From positions 1 through 64,000 of the forward strand of contig JAFDGA010000008.1 of assembly GCA_019309545.1 (NCBI GenBank): DNA of 64,000 nucleotides, read 5' to 3'. The number at the start of each line of letters is the position of its first letter. Within the stretch, counting starts at the first letter, position 1. Position numbers and translations under genes: made by a program. Origin of the DNA: Deltaproteobacteria bacterium. GTDB taxonomy: Bacteria > Desulfobacterota > Desulfobaccia > Desulfobaccales > Desulfobaccaceae. Under the pieces are notes generated by a model. The model searched no databases. It saw only the letters and a program-made list of their open reading frames with translations, and was not told where the DNA came from. This document shows positions 16,495 through 26,393 of the stretch, piece by piece.

Positions 16495-19179
16495 ATGATC
16501 TGGAGAAGAAATGCCGCGAGATCTGGTAATAAATTTCTGCTATCTCTCTTGGGGGTTATTCTGCTCGCGGGATTTCTCGGCCTCGCCTGGGAGGAAAGCC
16601 AAGCTACTGAGTCCACCGGGGGAACCTCGCCAGCGCCAAATGTACAACCGGCGATGGTGAAAATCCTGATGTTAACGACCCAGGATGTAGAAAAAGAAAT
16701 TGCCTCCTTGGAAGAACAGATTAACAAAAACAAGAAAGACTTAGACTCAGCCCAAAAGGTCACCGAGGAACTCAACACTTCTATCAGCGCCATGAAAGCG
16801 GCCTTGGCGCTTGATAAAATACCTTTACGACAGGCTGAAACACTCCTTAAAAGATTCTCCGCCCAGGAAGAAAAAATTAACTCTTCTCTTCAAAAGTTAG
16901 AAGAGCAAATCGCTACCCTTGAGAAAAAACAGGCCGATGACGCTGCCTCTCTGGCCGATTTAAAAGCACAAATCGATCGGCTCAAAGACTCAGACCTACC
17001 GGCGGAGCAGCAAAAAAGTATTCGCGCAATTTATCAGAGATATTTGAGATTGGCAACTGCTCAGGGCAAGTTAGTCAATCAGTTGATTCAGATACAGCGG
17101 GCTCAGGCCCAGGAACTTCACCAGCAACAGAAACTAGTGCATGACTTGACCGGCTCCTTTCAGACCCACATCACTGAGACCTGGAAAGAACAACTGTTCA
17201 CCCGCCGCAGTATTTATGATTTTTGGTACGATATCGTAAAATTGGCAAAGGAATCCGTATCCTTGCCAGCCAGGCTAAAAGACTGGACCCAGCAGCAGAT
17301 TGAGTCGGAAGCCCTGAGGCAGAAAGTCAAAGACCAAATGGCCCCACTGGTGGGGTTGCTGGTTTCTCTGGCCTTCGTATTGTACGGAACGCGACGCCTG
17401 AAGAAGCTTGTTGATTTATTTATCAAACAGTGGGAAGCCAGGGCCTTCAGTTTTGCCCAGAAGTCCTTCCTGGCTATTGTCCAGCTTATTTCCCGGCATG
17501 CTATTTCACTGGTTTTAGTTCTATGGTTGGCTCTCGGACTATGGATCCTGGACCTGCTGAAAATTACCGCCATAAAAATGGTCCTTTCCGGTTTGGTAGC
17601 CTGGGTAGTGATCAGACTGCTGACTAATTTGAACCAGGTTTTGTTTGGCCCCCGAGATCCAGATCGCCGAATCATTCCGGTAGTTGACGAAACCGCCCGG
17701 TTTTATGGCCGATATGGCAGCTTATACCTGATTTATGTGGTGGCTGGCCAGTGGGTCCTGGTGGTTTTAGAGTTATTAAAATATCCTATGGGAACTTTGG
17801 ATTTCTCAGAATTTATTTATGAAATCAGTATCTTATTAGGGCTGGCGGGGCTGCTCAAAAAGCCCCATTTAGGCAACCTCTTAGACGGCATGGGGGTGTC
17901 CGAGTGTTTCTGGTGGCAGGATATCATCAAGGCTCTTCGGTTATTAGTATTATTTGGATTAATGGTGGTTATTTTGGGCGATCTCTTGGGGTTTCACAAT
18001 CTGGCCACTTATCTCTCCCAAGCCACAGTTAATACCACCGGAATCTTGTTTCTCTTCTTAGTTCTGGCCCAATTGAGCGACGATTTTGCTACCTTTTTTA
18101 TCCACCCTAAAGAAGGCTTGTTGGTCCAAAAATTTCCTTCCTGGACCGCAAGTATAGCAAATATCTATCAGCAGTGGCGGAAACTAGTCCCCGCCGCGAT
18201 TGTCATTTTAGCTATACCCTTCATTTTAGATATCTGGGGAATGTGGTCAACAATTTCCGCTAAGCTTTTGAAGATACTCACCTATGGGCCGCACTTGGGG
18301 CCGGTTAAATTAACGCCGCTGGCAATTGTATTGGCAATTGTGGTGCTCTATCTAGCTAACCGTCTCTCTTATCTACTCCAGTTCCTGATGGAAAAACGCC
18401 TTTATTCCCGCAAAGGCTGGGATGAGGGGGTTCAGGCTACTATCTCTAAAACAACGCATTATGCCCTGATGACCCTGGGGACTATTGTGGCCCTGGGTTT
18501 CATGGGATTTAATCTCACAAACATCGCTCTAATCGCAGGCGCTCTGGGAGTGGGGATCGGCTTTGGTTTGCAAAATATCGTTCATAATTTTATCAGCGGC
18601 TTGATCCTGCTGTTGGAACGGCCCATCAAGGTTGGGGACATGCTGATCATCGATGGCCAGTGGGGCATGGTGAAGGAAGTCCGGGTGCGCAGCACCGTAT
18701 TTCAGACCTTTGACCGCTATGTGTTGATCATCCCCAACTCGGAACTGATCTCCAATAAGGTTCTCAATTGGACCTTTTACGGCAAGGGGATTAACCGTCT
18801 CAGCCTTAAAGTGGGGGTGGCTTATGGCTCGGATGTGCATCGGGTGACCAAAATTATTGATCGTGTCTGCCGGGACAATCCCAATGTGCTCCATGCCCCC
18901 CCGCCCACCATCTATTTTAGTGCCTTTGGCGACAGTTCCCTGGATTTTAACATATGGGTTTACCTTAGGACCCCGGATGTTCGGATCACTGTGACCCATG
19001 AGTTGAACTGCGCCATCTTTGACGCCTTCCGGGAACACGGCATCGAGATCCCCTTTCCGCAGCGTGATCTCCATATTAAGCAAATGCCAGAGTCCAACCA
19101 TATTCTTTTGATGCGACGGCATGAATCCACCGGCCAAGAAGAGTTGGGTAAAAGGTCGCGGTTTGAGTCAGACTATTGA
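16495..19179 (+). CDS. large MscS-family mechanosensitive channel (MscK/MscM-like)
   Basis: An 894-residue protein. An N-terminal signal is followed by a coiled coil (about residues 55-250, rich in EEQINKNKKDLDSAQK-type heptads), then about ten membrane segments. The conserved MscS core is near residues 660-780, with GALGVGIGFGLQNIVHNFISG as the pore helix and PIKVGDMLIIDGQWGMVKEV starting the beta domain. Such channels release solutes under hypo-osmotic stress. Size and periplasmic coiled coil resemble MscK (KefA) and YbdG/YjeP types. The ATG has a good TTGGAGGG ribosome site five bases upstream. Confidence 0.9.
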   Translation: MIWRRNAARSGNKFLLSLLGVILLAGFLGLAWEESQATESTGGTSPAPNVQPAMVKILMLTTQDVEKEIASLEEQINKNKKDLDSAQKVTEELNTSISAMKAALALDKIPLRQAETLLKRFSAQEEKINSSLQKLEEQIATLEKKQADDAASLADLKAQIDRLKDSDLPAEQQKSIRAIYQRYLRLATAQGKLVNQLIQIQRAQAQELHQQQKLVHDLTGSFQTHITETWKEQLFTRRSIYDFWYDIVKLAKESVSLPARLKDWTQQQIESEALRQKVKDQMAPLVGLLVSLAFVLYGTRRLKKLVDLFIKQWEARAFSFAQKSFLAIVQLISRHAISLVLVLWLALGLWILDLLKITAIKMVLSGLVAWVVIRLLTNLNQVLFGPRDPDRRIIPVVDETARFYGRYGSLYLIYVVAGQWVLVVLELLKYPMGTLDFSEFIYEISILLGLAGLLKKPHLGNLLDGMGVSECFWWQDIIKALRLLVLFGLMVVILGDLLGFHNLATYLSQATVNTTGILFLFLVLAQLSDDFATFFIHPKEGLLVQKFPSWTASIANIYQQWRKLVPAAIVILAIPFILDIWGMWSTISAKLLKILTYGPHLGPVKLTPLAIVLAIVVLYLANRLSYLLQFLMEKRLYSRKGWDEGVQATISKTTHYALMTLGTIVALGFMGFNLTNIALIAGALGVGIGFGLQNIVHNFISGLILLLERPIKVGDMLIIDGQWGMVKEVRVRSTVFQTFDRYVLIIPNSELISNKVLNWTFYGKGINRLSLKVGVAYGSDVHRVTKIIDRVCRDNPNVLHAPPPTIYFSAFGDSSLDFNIWVYLRTPDVRITVTHELNCAIFDAFREHGIEIPFPQRDLHIKQMPESNHILLMRRHESTGQEELGKRSRFESDY

Positions 19180-19246
19180 CATGCCCTGACCTACCCCCTA
19201 TAATCGATCCCTAAAAGAATAGGATGATGCTTGCGGAGTCACCCGA

Positions 19247-21712
19247 GTGAAACCAGCTCCCTCCCGATATATCTGTATCCACGGCCATTTTTATCAGCCG
19301 CCGCGGGAAAACCCCTGGTTGGAAGAGGTCGAGGTCCAGGATGCGGCGGCGCCGTTCCATGATTGGAATGAGCTGATCACCGCGGAATGTTACGGACCTA
19401 ACACCGCGGCCCGCATCCTGCGGGAAGATGGCCGGATAATTGATATTATCAATAATTATCAATATATCAGCTTCAATTTTGGCCCCACCTTAATGACCTG
19501 GCTCCAACGGCATGCCCCAAATATTTATCAGGCCATTCTGGAAGCCGATCGCCTCAGTCAGAATAATTTCAGCGGCCATGGCAATGCCCTGGCTCAGGTT
19601 TATAATCACCTGATTATGCCCTTAGCCAACCGCCGTGATAAGCAAACCCAGGTTTTCTGGGGGATCAAGGATTTTGAACACCGTTATGGACGGCGCCCTG
19701 AAGGAATGTGGCTGCCGGAAACCGCGGTTGATCGCAAGTCCTTGGAAGTGCTGGTCGATCATGGTATTAAGTTTACTATCCTGGCGCAACACCAGGCCCA
19801 TCGCATCCGGCCCTTAGGGGGAACCGAAGGTGATTGGCTAGATGTGAGTGGCGGGCAGATCGACCCTAGCCAGCCCTATCGGGTAGTGCTTGACCCAAAC
19901 CCCAATAATCCTAAATATATCGATATCTTTTTCTATAACGAAACCATTGCTCGAGCCGTGGCTTTTGAGGGGTTGCTGTCTAGTGGTGAGCATCTGACCA
20001 CTCGGCTACTGGGAGGATTTTCAGATGATCGGCAAGGCCCCCAATTGGTCCATATCGCTACGGACGGTGAATCCTATGGCCATCATCACCATTTTGGCGA
20101 GATGGCGCTGGCCTATGCCATTGAAAGGCTACGGTCCAATAATGAATGTCAACTGATTAATTATGGCCAGTTTCTGGAGGAATACCCGCCAACCTGGGAA
20201 GTAGAGGTGTATGATAATTCCTCCTGGAGCTGCCCCCATGGGGTGGAGCGCTGGCAGGCTGATTGTGGCTGCAATAGTGGCGGGCATCCAGGCTGGAATC
20301 AGGCTTGGCGTGCCCCCTTGCGGGCCGCCCTCGATTGGCTGCGCAATGAACTGTCAGTCCTGTTTGAGACTCGTGGCGGCCAATACCTGCGCGATCCCTG
20401 GGAAGCCCGGAATCAATACATTTCCGTAATCCTGGACCGCGGTTTGGATAATTTGGATAAGTTTCTAAATCAGCACCAGAAATATCCCCTGAAATATTTC
20501 GAGCGTCGGGATACCCTGAAACTGTTGGAAATGCAGCGCCATGCCTTATTGATGTATACCAGTTGTGCTTGGTTCTTTGATGAAATTTCCGGCGAAGAGA
20601 CGGTTCAAAACCTTAAGTACGCAGCCCGGGCCCTGCAACTGGCCCGGTCCTTTACCGGGGAGGATCTAGAAGAGGAGTTCTTGCGCAGGCTTTCCTGGGC
20701 TCCCAGTAATATCTCCGAATTCGGTAATGGGGCCCGAGTTTATCGATGTTTGGTAATGCCGGCGCTGGTTGATCTCAGACGGATTATTGCGCAATACGCT
20801 ATCTCCTCGATTTTCGAAGAGAAACCAGAAAGAAGTCAGATCTATTGCTTTGATTTAGAACATCGGGATTACCGGCAAGAAACCTATGGCGGCACTGCCC
20901 TGGCAGTTGGCCGAGTAATGGTTATTTCCCAGATCACCATGTCGGCCGAGGAGTTGACTTTCGTAGTGCTCTACCTGGGGGGACATGATTTTCACTGCGT
21001 CTTACGTACTACCCGGGGTATCATGGAGTATGAACAACTCAAAAAGGAACTGTTCCAGATTTTCTCCTTTCATTCCCTTACCGAGGTAATCCGTTACCTG
21101 GATAACAATTTTGGGACCAATTATTATAGTTTGAAAGATCTGCTGACCGAAGAACGCCGCAAGCTAATCTTTCAGATAATTGCGGAGACTTTTGCCAGGT
21201 TTGAAAATACCTATCGGCAACAGTATGAAGAGAACCGCAAGTTAATGGAATACCTAAAAGATATTGAGACCCCGATTCCGCGTCCCTTCCTGGTGGCCGC
21301 AGAATACACTCTTACCCAGGACCTGGAGCGGGAGATCACCGATTTGGAGGAAACCCCGGATTTGGAGAGGATAGCCTCCTTAGTCGAGGAAATTCGCCGC
21401 TGGAATTTAAGGGTGGAGGCAGAGCGCCTGGAACCCCAATTTCGCCGGACTCTGGAAAAGTCTTTGGACTGCGCCCTGCGGTCTTTGGATCAGCCCGAGA
21501 AGCTGGAAAAGGTTTTGCAGATGCTGAAGATTGCCCATGTCCTGCCATTTCCGGTCAATTTCTGGGGAGCACAGAACCGTTTTTATCAATTCTGGCAGGA
21601 GGAGGGGCGTCAACTTAAAGAGAGCGCGGCAGGCGAAGAGATTACTACCGGAATCCTGGATCTGGATATCTTGCTAGGCATCGCCGATCAACTCAACTTT
21701 GCCTTAAAGTAA
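19247..21712 (+). CDS. glycoside hydrolase family 57 protein (DUF3536 type)
   Basis: An 821-residue protein. The GH57 opening is RYICIHGHFYQPPRENPWLE, with later motifs RRPEGMWLPETAVD (nucleophile region) and IATDGESYGHHHHFGEMAL. The C-terminal half carries the DUF3536 domain that accompanies this subgroup (CSWSCPHGVERW-like region and long helices). GH57 enzymes act on alpha-glucans such as glycogen or amylopectin; the exact substrate of the DUF3536 subgroup is not known to me. The start is GTG at 19247, with GGAG upstream. It is a single gene. Confidence 0.88.
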   Translation: MKPAPSRYICIHGHFYQPPRENPWLEEVEVQDAAAPFHDWNELITAECYGPNTAARILREDGRIIDIINNYQYISFNFGPTLMTWLQRHAPNIYQAILEADRLSQNNFSGHGNALAQVYNHLIMPLANRRDKQTQVFWGIKDFEHRYGRRPEGMWLPETAVDRKSLEVLVDHGIKFTILAQHQAHRIRPLGGTEGDWLDVSGGQIDPSQPYRVVLDPNPNNPKYIDIFFYNETIARAVAFEGLLSSGEHLTTRLLGGFSDDRQGPQLVHIATDGESYGHHHHFGEMALAYAIERLRSNNECQLINYGQFLEEYPPTWEVEVYDNSSWSCPHGVERWQADCGCNSGGHPGWNQAWRAPLRAALDWLRNELSVLFETRGGQYLRDPWEARNQYISVILDRGLDNLDKFLNQHQKYPLKYFERRDTLKLLEMQRHALLMYTSCAWFFDEISGEETVQNLKYAARALQLARSFTGEDLEEEFLRRLSWAPSNISEFGNGARVYRCLVMPALVDLRRIIAQYAISSIFEEKPERSQIYCFDLEHRDYRQETYGGTALAVGRVMVISQITMSAEELTFVVLYLGGHDFHCVLRTTRGIMEYEQLKKELFQIFSFHSLTEVIRYLDNNFGTNYYSLKDLLTEERRKLIFQIIAETFARFENTYRQQYEENRKLMEYLKDIETPIPRPFLVAAEYTLTQDLEREITDLEETPDLERIASLVEEIRRWNLRVEAERLEPQFRRTLEKSLDCALRSLDQPEKLEKVLQMLKIAHVLPFPVNFWGAQNRFYQFWQEEGRQLKESAAGEEITTGILDLDILLGIADQLNFALK

Positions 21713-21731
21713 ACCTACCTGGATCCAAGTT

Positions 21732-22619
21732 TTACCTTGATCTCCTCCTCCTGGTTCTGGGAATTACCTTAATAATCTTGGCCTTGCCGGAGGGAGAGTA
21801 ACAGATCTTCACCGGAATCCCAGAGGCATAGCAGTAGGTATGCCATTGGGGTCGAGGGGGAGTAAGCCGGGGCGCTTTTTTAATGAATGATGAAGCGCGG
21901 GAGGGGCTGGGGTTATAACCTTGGGGTATGGGGGCGCCGGAATAGTTGCGCATGACGGTGGCGACGTAGTTGCGGGTCTCCTCAAAAGGCGGGCAACCAT
22001 TATACTTTACCACATTCTCCGGCCCGGCATTGTAAGCCGCCAGCGCGTGCCGGACATCCTGGAATTGGACCAAACATCGCCTCAGATATCTGACCCCGCC
22101 GGCAATGTTCTGTTCCGGGTCGAAGGGATTTTGTACTCCCATCAGGGCGGCGGTTTCAGGCATCAGCTGCATCAATCCCATGGCCCCCTTCGGAGACACG
22201 GCCCGGGGATTGAAACCCGACTCCTGGCGCATTACTGCCCGCACCAGTTTTTTATCCACCCCGTAATGCCGGGCATATTTCTCGATCAAGGGCTCTAGCT
22301 GTCGGACCTGCGGAAGTCGTTTTTTGGGCACTGGTTGTCTGAAAGAAGCCGGGGAAGCCGTTGGTGTCGGTGCCGGAGGGCATACTCGGGAGGAATTTCG
22401 GAAAATATAAACCTGCACCTGAGACTTTGACAATTTCTGGTCAGCTTCGGAAACCGGGTCTTGAGTGACAGATGGGGAGGGCGTATTTCCAGTTATAACG
22501 ATGGAGCCGTCGGGATGGAGTTTAAAGTCTTGCCCCTGGGCCAAGGCTATGCCATCCCCAAAGCATAATAAAAGACCTGCTAGTATAAGCCTTCGGGCCC
22601 ACCAAGTTGCCACATCCAC
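21732..22619 (-). CDS. lytic transglycosylase with SLT domain
   Basis: A 295-residue secreted protein. The signal sequence ends around ALAQG; a low-complexity, proline-rich linker follows, then an SLT domain from about residue 105. The catalytic glutamate is in MRQESGFNPRAVSPKGAMGLMQLMP, and AAYNAGPENV is the second family signature. It cleaves the peptidoglycan glycan chain to 1,6-anhydromuropeptides in the periplasm. A basic tail (RTRRRRSR) ends the protein. The start is probably GTG. It is convergent with the GH57 gene. Confidence 0.88.
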   Translation of the reverse strand: MDVATWWARRLILAGLLLCFGDGIALAQGQDFKLHPDGSIVITGNTPSPSVTQDPVSEADQKLSKSQVQVYIFRNSSRVCPPAPTPTASPASFRQPVPKKRLPQVRQLEPLIEKYARHYGVDKKLVRAVMRQESGFNPRAVSPKGAMGLMQLMPETAALMGVQNPFDPEQNIAGGVRYLRRCLVQFQDVRHALAAYNAGPENVVKYNGCPPFEETRNYVATVMRNYSGAPIPQGYNPSPSRASSFIKKAPRLTPPRPQWHTYCYASGIPVKICYSPSGKAKIIKVIPRTRRRRSR

Positions 22620-22836
22620 CCCTTTAGGACCTAATTTGGCATTTCATTATACTAAAAAAACCCAAACAAGTCAGTACTTTTTTACCATTCTTAGAATTTT
22701 TAATCGGTTTCCAGAAGTAAAAGAATTAATTTCCCTTAAGTTAATGAATTCTGATAAGATCGCTCTTCACCATGGTCAGCCCAGCTCTATATAAAATCAA
22801 ATCCCCCCCCCAGAATCTCTCCCAACCATTTTTTGC

Positions 22837-22865
22837 TTGACAGACCCTGATTATTTTATCTTAAT
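22837..22865 (+). promoter_or_regulatory. strong sigma-70-type promoter of the candidate RNA unit
   Basis: A consensus TTGACA at 22837-22842, a 17-base spacer, and CTTAAT at 22860-22865. It points at the hairpin-rich stretch at 22870-23005 and not at any long ORF close by. Predicted start of transcription is near 22872. Confidence 0.5.
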
Positions 22866-22871
22866 AAGATA

Positions 22872-23005
22872 AGCAAACAACAGAGGCTCTACTAAAGCTT
22901 GAAGAAAGGCATTGTTCCAGGACCCGCAATCAGGCCAACTAGTGGGTCTGGGGATCAAAAAAAACTGGGTGCCTTACCCGGGTCAGGCACGATCCGGGTT
23001 TTTTT
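22872..23005 (+). ncRNA. candidate small RNA or leader ending in an intrinsic terminator
   Basis: About 134 bases between a promoter and a terminator. Three stems are visible. A short stem at 22884-22900 pairs AGGCT with AGCTT. A long hairpin at 22917-22951 pairs CCA-GACCC with GGGTC-TGG. A terminator stem at 22976-22999 pairs ACCCGG with CCGGGT and is followed by seven T. A competing stem, GTGCCT at 22969-22974 with AGGCAC at 22985-22990, excludes the terminator, as in riboswitches and attenuators. No known riboswitch consensus (including the cobalamin box) was recognised. It could be a free sRNA or a leader of the following 45-residue ORF and RACo gene. Confidence 0.45.
22976..23005 (+). 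terminator. intrinsic terminator of the candidate RNA unit
   Basis: A six-base stem, ACCCGG and CCGGGT, with a 12-base loop and a run of seven T at 22999-23005. It would end transcripts starting at the 22837 promoter before they reach the 45-residue ORF. Confidence 0.6.
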
Positions 23006-23127
23006 ATCTGAGGTAGAGAGCCCGGCGACCTAGCCCAGGGAACACCACGACCTCAAGTCCCTTAAAATATGGAATAACCCCTGATTCAGAGGAGAATGGC
23101 CGGTGGCGGATGTGGTTATAACTTTTT

Positions 23128-23265
23128 ATGATTTCCCAAGAACAGAAAATTGAAGAAATCGTAATTGTTAAGGATAAAGAGGAGGCCCTGCGCTATCTGG
23201 CTGCCTTACTGGAGTGGATCAAAGGACATCCGGGCTTTGCCTACGGCTATCGCCCTTTTAAATAA
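23128..23265 (+). CDS. small 45-residue protein
   Basis: An ATG at 23128 opens 45 codons ending at TAA 23263-23265. The protein is MISQEQKIEEIVIVKDKEEA followed by a helix and a short basic, aromatic end (GYRPFK). It has the composition of a real protein: amphipathic helix, no rare-codon bias, and an in-frame stop just before the ATG. There is no good ribosome site. It lies between the candidate RNA and the corrinoid activator and may belong with it. No family was recognised. Confidence 0.45.
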   Translation: MISQEQKIEEIVIVKDKEEALRYLAALLEWIKGHPGFAYGYRPFK

Positions 23266-23348
23266 ACCAGGAAGATTAGACCTTCTGGTCACCTACCGCT
23301 TTAGTTAAAGTTAAGGTCTCAGTTTATGGTTAATCTCGATAACTTGTT

Positions 23349-25295
23349 GTGGTAGCTGTGAAAAAGACCGTTTGCTTTCAGCCTTATAATATTACTGTAG
23401 AGGTCGAAGAGGGAGAAAATCTATTAAGGGCCGCCATGGAGGCCGGTGTCCATATCAATGCCTCATGTGGCGGCGAAGGGGTCTGCGGCAAATGTAAGAT
23501 CATCCTGGAACAGGGTGAATTGGAGAGTAAACGCGGGGTCACCCAGAGTGAGGAAGACTGGCGGCTGGGCTTTCGGCTGGCCTGTCAGTCGCAGGTGGTC
23601 TCCGATGTCGTCGTCCGCATCCCCCCGGAATCGCTGTTAGACCGCAAGGTCTTGCGGCTCAAGCCCAAAACCGCCCGCTTGCGGCCGATGCCGTTCGATA
23701 TTGCCGAACTGCAGGCCAGTGGCCGTTACAATCCCGCCTTCCAGAAAAAATTTGTCAAATTGCCGCCCCCCACTTTGGCCGACAACGTCTGTGATCTGCG
23801 GCGCTTACGGGAAGGTCTGAGAAAACAACACGGCCTCGATAACATCACCCTGGATTTCTTCCTGCTCCGCAAATTGGCTCATGTGCTGCGAGAAAAAGAT
23901 TTTGAGGTTACCGCGGTCCTCGATTTTGCCCAGCGGCGCTCCCGCAAGCCGCGGCTGGTCGACGTCGAACCGGGGGATACCACTGCCGCCCACTATGCCA
24001 TCAGCATCGACATCGGCACTACCACGGTCTGGGGCCAGTTGCTGGAACTGACCGAGGGCAAGATCATCGGTGAAGCCGCGGAATACAATGCCCAGATCAG
24101 TTATGGGGAGGATGTCATTAGCCGGATCGTCTACGCCCAGAAGCCGGAGGGCCTGGACAAGATGCAAAAGCTGGTGGTCAGCACCATCAATCAGGTTATC
24201 CACCGCCTGTTGAAGAAACACCGGGTTGCCCGAGACCAGATCTCTCACCTGACCTTAGCGGCCAACACCACCATGACCCACCTTTTTTTAGGACTGGAGC
24301 CCAAATATATCCGGCTGGCCCCCTATACTCCGACCACCTGCTCGGTACCTCCGGTCCGGGGCCGGGATCTGGGGCTGGATGTCGCTGAACATGTGTTTGT
24401 GTATTGTATCAGTTCGGTCTCCAGCTACGTGGGCGGCGATATCGTCTCCGGGGTGCTGGGCTCGGGAATGTATCAGGAGAGCAAGTTAACCCTGTTTATC
24501 GATATTGGCACCAACGGCGAAATTGTTGTCGGTAATCAGGAATGGATGGCCTGTGCCGCCTGTTCTGCGGGGCCGGCCTTTGAAGGCGGCGGCATCCGTT
24601 TCGGGATGCGGGCTACCCAGGGAGCGATTGAGGATGTCAGCATCAATCCGGCCAATGCCGAGCCCATGCTGATGACCATCGGTATGGTCAAACCCAAAGG
24701 CATCTGCGGCTCCGGCCTGATAAATATCCTGGCCGCCTTGATGGAAACCGGCATTATCGACCCCAACGGCAAGTTCCGGGAAGATGTGGACACCCCCCGG
24801 TTGCGGATAGGAGAAGATGGACGGGAATATGTCCTGGCCTGGGCGGCCGACACCCAGATCGACCAGGATCTGACTCTGAGCGAAGTGGACATCGACAACT
24901 TGATGCGGGCCAAGGGGGCGATGTATGCCGGCTACCTCACCCTGTTGCAGAATATTGGGCTTGACATCCAGGACGTCGAACAGGTAATTCTGGCCGGGGC
25001 TTTCGGCAATTTCATCAATATTGAAAATGCTATTACCATCGGGCTGATGCCTGACCTGCCCCTGGACAGATTTCACTTTGTCGGCAATGGCTCCTTATTA
25101 GGGGCCACTTGCGTGGCTTTTTCCCGGGAAATGCTGGAGGAAGAACGCCGCGTGGCCTTGATGATGACCAATTTCGAACTTTCGGAAACCCCTGGTTTTA
25201 TGGACCAATATGTTGCAGCCCTGTTTTTGCCGCATACCAAAGCAGAGTATTTCCCCAGCGTCCAGGAGCGCCTGAAAAGTTTGGCGCCATCCTAA
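23349..25295 (+). CDS. corrinoid protein reductive activator (RACo-like, 2Fe-2S plus DUF4445/ASKHA)
   Basis: A 648-residue protein. Residues 1-90 form a plant-type 2Fe-2S ferredoxin domain (CGGEGVCGKCK and LACQSQ). After a linker, the C-terminal ASKHA-type ATPase domain begins at about residue 215 with AISIDIGTTTVWGQLLEL and holds FIDIGTNGEIVVGN and MACAACSAGPAFEGGGI. RACo proteins use ATP hydrolysis to reduce the inactive Co(II) corrinoid of methyl-transfer proteins back to Co(I), as needed by the Wood-Ljungdahl pathway. Its presence suggests acetyl-CoA pathway use. Start is GTG at 23349 or 23358. Confidence 0.9.
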   Translation: MVAVKKTVCFQPYNITVEVEEGENLLRAAMEAGVHINASCGGEGVCGKCKIILEQGELESKRGVTQSEEDWRLGFRLACQSQVVSDVVVRIPPESLLDRKVLRLKPKTARLRPMPFDIAELQASGRYNPAFQKKFVKLPPPTLADNVCDLRRLREGLRKQHGLDNITLDFFLLRKLAHVLREKDFEVTAVLDFAQRRSRKPRLVDVEPGDTTAAHYAISIDIGTTTVWGQLLELTEGKIIGEAAEYNAQISYGEDVISRIVYAQKPEGLDKMQKLVVSTINQVIHRLLKKHRVARDQISHLTLAANTTMTHLFLGLEPKYIRLAPYTPTTCSVPPVRGRDLGLDVAEHVFVYCISSVSSYVGGDIVSGVLGSGMYQESKLTLFIDIGTNGEIVVGNQEWMACAACSAGPAFEGGGIRFGMRATQGAIEDVSINPANAEPMLMTIGMVKPKGICGSGLINILAALMETGIIDPNGKFREDVDTPRLRIGEDGREYVLAWAADTQIDQDLTLSEVDIDNLMRAKGAMYAGYLTLLQNIGLDIQDVEQVILAGAFGNFINIENAITIGLMPDLPLDRFHFVGNGSLLGATCVAFSREMLEEERRVALMMTNFELSETPGFMDQYVAALFLPHTKAEYFPSVQERLKSLAPS

Positions 25296-25389
25296 ATCCT
25301 CTGGGTCTCTGGGTCCTTGTGGTAAAGAAGGTCCTACCTGAAAGACACCGAGAGATTACCTGAATTATGGCCTGCGAACGCACCCGACC

Positions 25390-26328
25390 ATGACCGTCCA
25401 ACTCCTTATCGGTACCCGCGGTAGCCCCCTGGCCCTGGCCCAGGCCCGCTGGGTCCAGGCCCGGTTAGAGGCTCACCATCCTCATTTACAGGTAACCCTT
25501 ACCATTATCAAAACCACCGGAGATAAAATTCTGGATGTGCCCCTGGCCCAGGTGGGGGGCAAGGGACTGTTTACCAAGGAAATCGAACAGGCCCTGTTGG
25601 CCAGGGAAGTGGATTTGGGGGTGCACAGTATGAAAGATGTTCCGGCCGAGTTGCCCGCTGGATTGACGATCAGCACTATCACGACGCGCGAGGATTGGCG
25701 GGATGCCCTGATTTCGCATCGATATCCGCGGCTGGAGGATATTCCCGCCGGAGGCCGGATCGGCACCAGCAGCCTGCGCCGCCGGGCCCAACTGCTGCAC
25801 CAGCGGCCGGATCTCAACATCGTGCCCCTAAGAGGTAACGTCGATACCCGACTTCGCAAACTGGCGGAGGAAAATCTGGACGCTATCATCCTGGCGGTGG
25901 CGGGCCTGAAGCGACTGGGACTCGAACATCTGATCACCAGCTACCTGCCAGCCCCGCAGATGCTTCCGGCCATTGGCCAGGGTGCCCTGGGATTGGAACT
26001 GCGGCGCCAGGATACCTGCTCCCAGGAACTGGTGGCCTGTCTCGATGATCCGGCTAGCCGGGTCGCGGTCCGGGCCGAACGCGCCTTTCTGGCCCGGCTC
26101 CAGGGCGGCTGTCAGGTGCCGGTGGCCGCCCTGGGTTTGCTGACGGAGGGCCGTCTGACCCTGGAGGGCCTGATCAGTGATCCAGAGGGGCGTCTGCTGC
26201 TCCGAGAGAAGGTAGAGGGGATCCCCAAGGACGCCGAAACCCTGGGAACTAGCCTGGCTGAATCCCTTCTGGACCAGGGCGGCCGGGAAATCCTCAGCCA
26301 AATCTATGGCCGGCCCCTAAATATTTAA
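25390..26328 (+). CDS. hemC: porphobilinogen deaminase (hydroxymethylbilane synthase)
   Basis: A 312-residue protein. IGTRGSPLALAQARWVQ opens it, HSMKDVPAELP and GTSSLRRRAQL mark the catalytic core, and the cofactor cysteine is in LQGGCQVPVAAL. It polymerises four porphobilinogen units to hydroxymethylbilane, the route to siroheme, heme and cobalamin. That fits with the corrinoid activator just upstream (94 bases), though no shared regulation is visible. Length is normal for the family. Confidence 0.96.
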   Translation: MTVQLLIGTRGSPLALAQARWVQARLEAHHPHLQVTLTIIKTTGDKILDVPLAQVGGKGLFTKEIEQALLAREVDLGVHSMKDVPAELPAGLTISTITTREDWRDALISHRYPRLEDIPAGGRIGTSSLRRRAQLLHQRPDLNIVPLRGNVDTRLRKLAEENLDAIILAVAGLKRLGLEHLITSYLPAPQMLPAIGQGALGLELRRQDTCSQELVACLDDPASRVAVRAERAFLARLQGGCQVPVAALGLLTEGRLTLEGLISDPEGRLLLREKVEGIPKDAETLGTSLAESLLDQGGREILSQIYGRPLNI

Positions 26329-26393
26329 GTTATGAAAATTGTTCACTGAAGTTGAGGGCAAGCGCAATATCGATTGTCCCGATTTTTCCAACC

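Noticed and set aside
22872-23005. SRP RNA, 6S RNA or cobalamin riboswitch
   Set aside because: The SRP tip (GGAAG and AGCA), the rod of 6S RNA and the B12 box are all absent.
24486-25076. 196-codon ORF on the minus strand within the corrinoid activator gene
   Set aside because: It lies wholly inside a well-supported gene on the other strand and looks like a codon shadow.
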